From: Nonomuraea turkmeniaca | GTDB taxonomy: Bacteria > Actinomycetota > Actinomycetes > Streptosporangiales > Streptosporangiaceae | DNA: 42,825 nt | Direction of reading: 5' to 3' | Assembly (NCBI RefSeq): GCF_005889735.1 | Contig: NZ_VCKY01000072.1 | Span: 1-42,825, forward strand | Shown: positions 37,915 through 42,825 of the stretch, in pieces | How positions within the stretch are numbered: position 1 is the stretch's first letter | How the letters are laid out: each line of letters begins with the position of its first letter | Notes under the pieces: generated by a model | Databases searched by the model: none | What the model was told of the DNA's origin: nothing | Seen by the model: the letters and a program-made list of their open reading frames with translations, nothing else | Position numbers and translations under genes: made by a program

Positions 37915-39117
37915 TCAGGGAATGAGGTGCATGACCCGGCCGGCCGTGGCGAAGGCGGACAGGATCCGCTCGGCCTGGGCGTCGGTATGGGCCGCGGTGA
38001 GGCCGAGCCGGATGAGCGCCTGCCCTTCGGGCACGGACGGCGGGATCATGGCGGTGGTGAAGACACCCTGGTTGAACAGCTCGTTCCAGAACAGGTAGCA
38101 CGGCAGGGTGTCGCCGATGTGCACGGCGACGATCGGCGTGCCGGAGTGGAGGATCCTGAAGCCCATCCCGGTCAGCTCGTCGCCGATCTCGGTGGCGGTG
38201 GCCAGCACCCGCTGCCGTCGTTCGGGCTCGTCGGTGATGATGTCGAGCGCGGCGAGCGTCGCCGCGGCCGACGCGGGCGGCAGCGCGGCGGAGAACACCA
38301 TCGCGCGGGCGTGGTGGCGCAGGTGGACGATGACCTCCTCCGGCCCGGCGACGGCGCCGCCGATGGTGCCGAAGCTCTTGGAGAACGGCACGGTCTGCAC
38401 GTCCACGGCCGATTCCAGGCCGTAGTGCTCGGCGGCGCCGCGACCGTGCGCGCCCATCACGCCGGCGTCGTGGGCGCTGTCCATGACGACGCGGACCCCG
38501 TGCCGGGAGGCGGCCTTGGCGATCCCCGGCAGGTCGCACAGGCCGCCCGTGGGCGAGAACATGCCCTCGGTGACGATCAGCGCGCCGCGGTCCTGCGCGC
38601 CGCGGTCCTGGTCGGCGCGCGCGAGCAGCGACTCCAGGTGCTCGATCTCGTTGTGCCGGTAGCGGCGCAGCCTGGCCTGGCTCACGAGCAGCGCGTCCAC
38701 CAGCGAGGCGTGGATCAGGGCGTCGGCGAACACGAGATCGTCGCGGCCGACCAGCGCGGCCAGCGTGAGGTTCGCCAGGTAACCGCTGGCCAGCACCATG
38801 GCCGCGGGCCTGCCGAGGAACGCCGCGAGCCGGGCCTCCAGCTCCTCATGCAGCACCGTCGAGCCGCTGCTGGCCCGGGCCCCGCCCGTGCTGAGCCCCC
38901 ACGTGCCGATCGCCCGGCACGCGGCCTCCTTCACCCGTGGGTCCGCGGCCAGGGCCAGATAGTCGCCGGAGCCGGCCATGATCAGCGTACGCCCGTCGAT
39001 GACGACCTCGCCGGCGGCCGGACGCTCCTGGACCACCCGGTAGTGAGGCACGATCCCGCGCCGCCGGCCATACTCGAAGGCTTCGTGCGGACGGCATCTG
39101 GTGAACACATCGATCAT
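37915..39117 (-). CDS. Alpha-oxoamine synthase, serine palmitoyltransferase (Spt)-like
   Basis: A 400-residue PLP enzyme that should condense an amino acid with an acyl thioester and release CO2; in Spt this is serine plus palmitoyl thioester giving 3-ketosphinganine. Seen: SGDYLALAADPRVKEAA, ARASSGSTVLHEELEARLAAFLG, ring-stacking His136 (ALIHASLVDA), PLP Asp213 in VVMDSAHDAG (Glu in DEAH replaced by Ser), Schiff-base Lys247 in VPFSKSFGTIGG, then FSAALPPASAAA. The late region GTPIVAVHIGDTLPCYLFWNELF and GVFTTAMIPPSVPEGQALIRL follows bacterial Spt better than BioF or KBL. ATG 39117 is preferred because the ~17 in-frame codons from ATG 39168 have poor G/C at third positions. First gene of the SPT-MMPL-P450 operon. 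Confidence 0.85.
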   Translation of the reverse strand: MIDVFTRCRPHEAFEYGRRRGIVPHYRVVQERPAAGEVVIDGRTLIMAGSGDYLALAADPRVKEAACRAIGTWGLSTGGARASSGSTVLHEELEARLAAFLGRPAAMVLASGYLANLTLAALVGRDDLVFADALIHASLVDALLVSQARLRRYRHNEIEHLESLLARADQDRGAQDRGALIVTEGMFSPTGGLCDLPGIAKAASRHGVRVVMDSAHDAGVMGAHGRGAAEHYGLESAVDVQTVPFSKSFGTIGGAVAGPEEVIVHLRHHARAMVFSAALPPASAAATLAALDIITDEPERRQRVLATATEIGDELTGMGFRILHSGTPIVAVHIGDTLPCYLFWNELFNQGVFTTAMIPPSVPEGQALIRLGLTAAHTDAQAERILSAFATAGRVMHLIP

Positions 39118-39189
39118 CTCTTTGTCGCTCTTTCCGTCGCGTGCGCGGTGTCCTCGTACCTGGATCATGCCCCATAATTGACACTTAGA

Positions 39190-39205
39190 GTAGTCGATCA
39201 ACTAC
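39190..39205. promoter_or_regulatory. Operator in the divergent promoter of the sphingolipid-like locus
   Basis: GTAGT-CGATCA-ACTAC: 5-bp perfect arms, nearly symmetric through the centre (one mismatched pair), in the gap between the SPT-like gene and the GNAT acyltransferase gene. The TTGATC-centred form resembles MarR-type sites. It could control both arms together. Confidence 0.6.
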
Positions 39206-39253
39206 CCTTGGTGCGTGATGGGGCTGGTCGAGCGGTGCGGCGGGGGACTTGCG

Positions 39254-40387
39254 GTGAGCGACAGAGTGATCGTGGAGCCGGTCGTCACGCGCCGCGATCG
39301 GGAGCGCTTCCTCGACCTGCCTTACCGGCTGCACGCGGGCGAGCCGCACTGGGTGCCGCCGCTGCGGCGGGAGGCCGGGCGGCTGATCAGCCCGCGGCAC
39401 AACCCGTTCTTCGCGTACGGGACGGCGCGGTTGTTCGTGGCCCGGCGCGGCCCGCAGGTGCTCGGCCGGATCGCCGCCGTGCACAATCCCCGCCACAACA
39501 GCCGGTTCGAGGCGGCCGACGGCTTCTTCGGCCAGTTCGAGTGCGCCGACGACGGCGCCGCCGCTCGCGCGTTGATCGACGCGGCCGGTCACTGGCTCCG
39601 CGGACGCCGGCTGACCAGCATGATCGGGCCGGTCAACCTCACCACCAACGGCGAATGCGGCGTCCTCGTCGACGGCTTCGACACGCCGCCGCGGCTGCTC
39701 ATGCCGTACAACCCGCCCTATTACGGTCCCCTGCTGGAGGCGGCCGGGTTGCGCAAGGCCAAGGACCTCTGGGCCTGGCGGCGCGGCATGCGGCCCTTCG
39801 ACGAGCGCTTCAGCCGGGTCGCGGCCCGGCTCGAGCACCGTGCTCGCGTCCGCGTTCGCCCGATCGACCTGCGGGACTTCGACGATGAGCTGGCCCGCAT
39901 CCGGCACCTGTACAACTCCGCCTTCGACGGGTTGTGGGGATTCGTGCCGATGACCGAGGGCGAGTTCGGCGCGCTGGCCCGGCAGCTCAGGCCGATTCTC
40001 GACCCCGGCCTCGTCCTGATCGCCGAGTCCGGCGGGGAGCCGGTCGGCGTCAGCATCTCGCTCCCGGACCTCAACCAGGCCCTGCCTGCCGCCCGTGGCC
40101 GGCTCACCACCTGGGGGCTGCCCCTCGGCCTGCTCCGCCTGCGCCGCGCCGCCCGCTCGATCGACGCGATGCGGTCGATCGTCGTGGGGGTCCTGCCGGA
40201 GCACCGGGGCCGCGGCGTGGAGATCCTGCTCTACGCCGGCACCCTGCGGGCCGCCGTGTCCGGCGGCTACCGCGACATCGAGCTCGGCTGGACGCTGGAG
40301 GACAACAGCGCCATCGTCGCCAGCCTGCGGGCCGCGGGATGCACGCCCGCCAAGACGTACCGCCTCTACCGCGGGGACCTGCCGTGA
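39254..40387 (+). CDS. GNAT-type N-acyltransferase, YghO / bacterial ceramide synthase (bCerS)-like
   Basis: A 377-residue protein of the large GNAT group that includes E. coli YghO and Caulobacter bCerS, which N-acylates the sphingoid base. Characteristic stretches: RFLDLPYRLHAGEPHWVPPLRRE, NPFFAYGTARLFVARRG, VLGRIAAVHNPRHN, SMIGPVNLTTNGECGVLVDGFDTPP, MPYNPPYYGPLLEAAGLRKAKDLWAW, and C-terminal IVVGVLPEHRGRGVEILLY (acyl-CoA/ACP loop Q/RxxGxG/A) with ELGWTLEDNSAIVASLRAAG. GTG 39254 has GGGGGA six bases upstream and starts the family consensus; an in-frame ATG 39218 is less likely. It overlaps the next gene by 4 bases (GTGA). Function by family and neighbours; not proven. Confidence 0.85.
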   Translation: MSDRVIVEPVVTRRDRERFLDLPYRLHAGEPHWVPPLRREAGRLISPRHNPFFAYGTARLFVARRGPQVLGRIAAVHNPRHNSRFEAADGFFGQFECADDGAAARALIDAAGHWLRGRRLTSMIGPVNLTTNGECGVLVDGFDTPPRLLMPYNPPYYGPLLEAAGLRKAKDLWAWRRGMRPFDERFSRVAARLEHRARVRVRPIDLRDFDDELARIRHLYNSAFDGLWGFVPMTEGEFGALARQLRPILDPGLVLIAESGGEPVGVSISLPDLNQALPAARGRLTTWGLPLGLLRLRRAARSIDAMRSIVVGVLPEHRGRGVEILLYAGTLRAAVSGGYRDIELGWTLEDNSAIVASLRAAGCTPAKTYRLYRGDLP

Positions 40388-41343
40388 GCCGATATCTGCT
40401 GACCGGGGCGACCGGGTTCGTCGGCGCGCGGCTGGTGCCGATGTTGCTCGCGCGCGGCCACGCGGTCACCGCGCTGGCCCGGCCGTCCCCGCGCCTCGAC
40501 GGCCTGCATGAGCGGGGCGTGCGGATCGTCGTCGGCGACCTGGCCACCGGAGAGGGCATTCCCGAGGCGATCGACGGCGTGGACCGCGTGATCCACCTGG
40601 CCGGTGTGGTGCGGAGCCGCACCGCGGCCGGGTTCGAGGCCGTCAACCACTACGGGACGCGCCGCCTGGCCGCCGCGCTCGCCGCCCGGCCCCGGCCGCC
40701 CCGGCTGGTGTTCTGCTCCTCCCTCGCCGCCGCGGGCCCCACCACGCCGTCCGGCCGGCCGTCGGCGCCGGTGTCCTGCTACGGCATCAGCAAGCGAGCC
40801 GGTGAGGAGGCGGTACGCCAGCACGCCTCGCGGCTGGCGGCCGTCATCCTGCGCCCGGCCATCGTGTACGGCCCGGGCGAGCCTGCCCTGATCCCTGCCC
40901 TGCTACCGATGATCCGCCTCGGCCTGGTGCTCAAGGCGGGGCTGGGCCCGCGCCGCTACAGCGCCGTCTATGTGGACGACCTGTGCACGGCGCTGCTCGC
41001 GGCCGCCGATCACGACAGCACCGTGCGGCCCGGCGATCCCGACGCCGGCCTCTACCCCATCAGCGACGGGACCCCGTACACGTGGCACGACATCTGCCAC
41101 GCCCTGGCCCGGGCCGCCGGCCGCCCGCCCCCGCGCCTGCTGCCCGTCCCCATGCCCGTCGTCCGCGCCGCCGCGGCGGTCGCCGAACTCGCCGGCCAGG
41201 TCCCGGCGCTCAACCGCGACAAGGTCCGCGAGATGCGTCATCCCGACTGGACGTGCAACCCCGGCAAGGCCGCGCGCGATCTCGGTTTCAAGCCCACCAC
41301 CAGCCTGCTGGACGGGCTCACCGCCACCCTTGCCGTGAGGTGA
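40384..41343 (+). CDS. Extended SDR, NAD-dependent epimerase/dehydratase type (CerR-like)
   Basis: A 319-residue extended short-chain dehydrogenase. Nucleotide motif YLLTGATGFVGARLVPML, Ser in LVFCSSLAAAGPT, catalytic Tyr/Lys in CYGISKRAGEEA, and C-terminal VREMRHPDWTCNPGKAARDLGFKPTTSLLDGL. In Caulobacter the gene grouped with spt and bCerS encodes CerR, an enzyme of this same superfamily that reduces the 3-keto group of the sphingolipid intermediate. Here the gene is translationally coupled to the bCerS-like gene (GTG 40384), supporting the same role. By sequence alone, a nucleotide-sugar epimerase or other reductase is possible. Confidence 0.82.
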   Translation: MSRYLLTGATGFVGARLVPMLLARGHAVTALARPSPRLDGLHERGVRIVVGDLATGEGIPEAIDGVDRVIHLAGVVRSRTAAGFEAVNHYGTRRLAAALAARPRPPRLVFCSSLAAAGPTTPSGRPSAPVSCYGISKRAGEEAVRQHASRLAAVILRPAIVYGPGEPALIPALLPMIRLGLVLKAGLGPRRYSAVYVDDLCTALLAAADHDSTVRPGDPDAGLYPISDGTPYTWHDICHALARAAGRPPPRLLPVPMPVVRAAAAVAELAGQVPALNRDKVREMRHPDWTCNPGKAARDLGFKPTTSLLDGLTATLAVR

Positions 41344-41560
41344 CGCAGTCCCGCGTGTCCAGCCCCGTGAGCTCGCCCTTCTCGGGGAAGAAGGCGTTCA
41401 TCGTGGAGCCGATGCCGGCTCTGGGCGTCCTGACGCCCTTCGGCGCGAAGAGCACGGCCACGCCGGCCTTCTTGGAAGATGTACAGGCCCACGCTGTGGT
41501 GGTTTTCGTGTGCTCCGCGACTTCACCACAAATCCGAGAAATGGGTCGCTTCAGGAAATG
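41318..41560 (-). pseudogene. Possible 3' remnant of an unidentified gene
   Basis: In the 270-base gap between the CerR-like gene and the kinase, a minus-strand frame reads GVAVLFAPKGVRTPRAGIGSTMN then AFFPEKGELTGLDTRDCVTS with strong G/C third positions, so it looks like once-coding sequence. It has no plausible start with a ribosome site, and upstream codons (KRPISRICGEVAEHTKTTTA) look non-coding. It overlaps the CerR-like 3' end. I do not recognise the family. Confidence 0.35.
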
Positions 41561-41614
41561 AGTCGCTATCGTACGTAAAGATCCACCGCACCCGTCCCTG
41601 GAGTCACTTCTCTC

Positions 41615-42825
41615 ATGGCGCATGTCGAACCGCTGCGGGAGGACGATCCAGCGGCCGTAGGGGTCTATCGCCTGCTCGGCCGGCTCGGCGCGGGCGGGCA
41701 GGGGATCGTGTACCTCGGGCAGGCGCCCGACGGCAGGCCGGTGGCGGTCAAGGTGCTGCGGGACGGCGCGGGGTTCGACGACCGGCTCGCCAAGGAGATC
41801 GAGGCCGCGCGGCGGGTGGAGCCGTTCTGCATCGCGCAGGTGCTGGACGCGTCGCTGGGGCGGCGGCCGTACATCGTGACCGAGTACGTCGAAGGGCCGT
41901 CGCTGCAGCAGGCCGGGCGGCACGCCGGGGCCGACCTGCAGCGGCTGGCCGTCGCCACCGCCACCGCGCTCGTCGCCATCCACGAGGCCGGCGTCGTGCA
42001 CCGCGACTTCAAGCCCGCCAAAGTGCTCCTCGGGCCCGGCGGGCCCCGGGTCATCGACTTCGGCATCGCCAGGGCCGCGGACGCCGCCGCCACGGTCACG
42101 AGCAGTATCGTCGGTACGCCGGCGTACATGGCGCCCGAACAGCTGGCCGGGCAGGCGGTGGGGCCCGCAACGGACGTGTTCGCGTGGGCGTCCGTCATGG
42201 TGTACGCGGCCACCGGCACACCGCCGTTCGGGCAGGACACGCTGCCGGCGATCATCAACCGGATCCTGCACAACGAGCCGCAGCTGGGAGATCTCCCGCA
42301 CCCGCTGCGGTCGATCGTGTACGACTGCCTCGCCAAGGACCCGCGTGCCCGGCCCTCGATGCGGGATGTGCTGCTCCGGATGCTGGGCGGCCAGGACCCG
42401 GCACCAGGCGCAGGGCCGGTCCCGGTGTCCGCACCAGGTGCCGGGCCGATGGCGGCGCACGGCCCAGGACCGGTGCCGGGCGCAGGACCGATGCCCGGAC
42501 CCGGGCCGATACCGGGACCTGGGGCTTTAGCCGGCGTTCCGGCGACCGGTGGTGGTCGTGGCGGCAGGCGGAGGCGGAGCGGTGTGCCGGTGGCCATCGG
42601 CGTGTCGGGAGTCGTGGTGGCGGCGCTGGTCGCCGGTGTCGTGTGGCTCGCCCCCTGGGCGGGTGTCCGGGCCGGCTCGCTGCAGCTCGCGCTCGCCTCG
42701 CCGACGCCATCCGCCCCTGCCACGCAGCCGCCCGCGACGACGACACCGACGCCGACGCGCAAGTCCACGCGTAAGCCCATCCGGACCCCCACCCGGACGC
42801 CCATGCGGACGAAGACCGCCAAACC
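41615..42825 (+). CDS. Membrane Ser/Thr protein kinase with altered catalytic loop (partial, 3' end outside window)
   Basis: At least 403 codons, open to the window edge. Kinase domain ~15-275: LLGRLGAGGQGIVYLGQ (glycine loop), VAVKVLRD (Lys), VTEYVEG hinge, VVHRDFKPAKVLLG catalytic loop, VIDFGIAR (DFG), GTPAYMAPEQL (APE). The conserved Asn of HRDxKxxN is Lys136 (codon AAA 42020-42022), while Asp131 and Lys133 remain. A Pro/Gly/Ala-rich linker with PGAGP/PGPGP repeats, a membrane helix (VPVAIGVSGVVVAALVAGVVWLA) and an extracellular Thr/Pro/Lys/Arg-rich start follow. No PASTA domain is visible before the edge. ATG 41615 fits the domain start; a weak GGAG is 11 bases upstream. Confidence 0.9.
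   Translation, partial: MAHVEPLREDDPAAVGVYRLLGRLGAGGQGIVYLGQAPDGRPVAVKVLRDGAGFDDRLAKEIEAARRVEPFCIAQVLDASLGRRPYIVTEYVEGPSLQQAGRHAGADLQRLAVATATALVAIHEAGVVHRDFKPAKVLLGPGGPRVIDFGIARAADAAATVTSSIVGTPAYMAPEQLAGQAVGPATDVFAWASVMVYAATGTPPFGQDTLPAIINRILHNEPQLGDLPHPLRSIVYDCLAKDPRARPSMRDVLLRMLGGQDPAPGAGPVPVSAPGAGPMAAHGPGPVPGAGPMPGPGPIPGPGALAGVPATGGGRGGRRRRSGVPVAIGVSGVVVAALVAGVVWLAPWAGVRAGSLQLALASPTPSAPATQPPATTTPTPTRKSTRKPIRTPTRTPMRTKTAK

Noticed and set aside
35972..38098. 708-codon plus-strand open frame opposite the MMPL gene
   Set aside because: Composition is His/Arg/Gln/Gly-rich with no domain; the minus strand encodes the complete MMPL transporter.
39118..39168. Longer N-terminus of the SPT-like synthase from ATG 39168
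   Set aside because: These in-frame codons have low third-position G/C and no family similarity; ATG 39117 fits the family start better, though certainty is moderate.
1..42825. Insertion sequences, prophage genes, integrases or toxin-antitoxin pairs
   Set aside because: None found on either strand; no transposase, integrase or phage structural motifs and no long terminal inverted repeats.

Overview
The window is high-GC DNA (roughly 70%, strongly G/C-biased third codon positions) from a filamentous actinomycete. A Nonomuraea/Streptosporangiaceae-type genome is the best guess. Supporting signs are orn followed by tRNA-His(GUG), DUF2510, DUF5302 and DUF4032 proteins, NgcEFG-type sugar uptake, an actinobacterial-style c-di-AMP (ydaO) riboswitch before a cell-wall protein gene, GTG starts, and several leaderless-type starts (TANNNT 6-7 nt before the start codon). 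I see no insertion sequence, prophage, integron or CRISPR array. The region looks chromosomal.

Layout. 1-3.7 kb: the end of a membrane-anchored protein, a membrane pseudokinase, a DUF2510 membrane protein, orn and tRNA-His. 3.8-9.1 kb: a solo LuxR-type HTH protein, a type II NADH dehydrogenase gene split by an in-frame TAG, L-lysine 6-aminotransferase, a hemolysin III-type membrane protein and a MecA_N-type penicillin-binding protein. 9.1-13 kb: a spermidine synthase-like protein, a decayed MarR/NTF2 fusion, an NTF2-like protein, an LtrA-type membrane protein, Cu/Zn superoxide dismutase and a pterin carbinolamine dehydratase. 13-16.3 kb: an N-acetylglucosamine/diacetylchitobiose-type ABC importer (ngcEFG, no ATPase gene) with a ROK-like operator. 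16.5-20.2 kb: a sigma-factor remnant, then class III aminotransferase, PfkB kinase, TetR and class II aldolase, which look like one catabolic module. 20.2-28.6 kb: a DUF885 hydrolase and a DUF4032 kinase-like protein sharing a tiny bidirectional promoter, an SDR/HxlR pair, an alpha/beta hydrolase, a riboswitch-controlled RlpA-like cell-wall protein, DUF5302, an MreB-like protein, and an ABM-like protein/TetR pair. 28.6-34.5 kb: a MacAB-like efflux operon (lipoprotein, adaptor, ATPase, permease) divergent from its likely two-component system.

34.4-41.3 kb is the most interesting part. One arm carries a cytochrome P450, an MMPL/RND lipid exporter and a serine palmitoyltransferase-like alpha-oxoamine synthase. 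The divergent arm carries a GNAT-type acyltransferase of the YghO/bacterial ceramide synthase type and an extended SDR matching the role of the bacterial ceramide reductase CerR. Spt, bCerS and CerR are the core enzymes of bacterial ceramide synthesis. I infer an actinobacterial sphingoid-lipid synthesis, tailoring and export locus under a shared operator.

The window ends inside a membrane Ser/Thr kinase whose catalytic-loop Asn is Lys. Identifications rest on reading motifs in translated sequence. No database search was possible.
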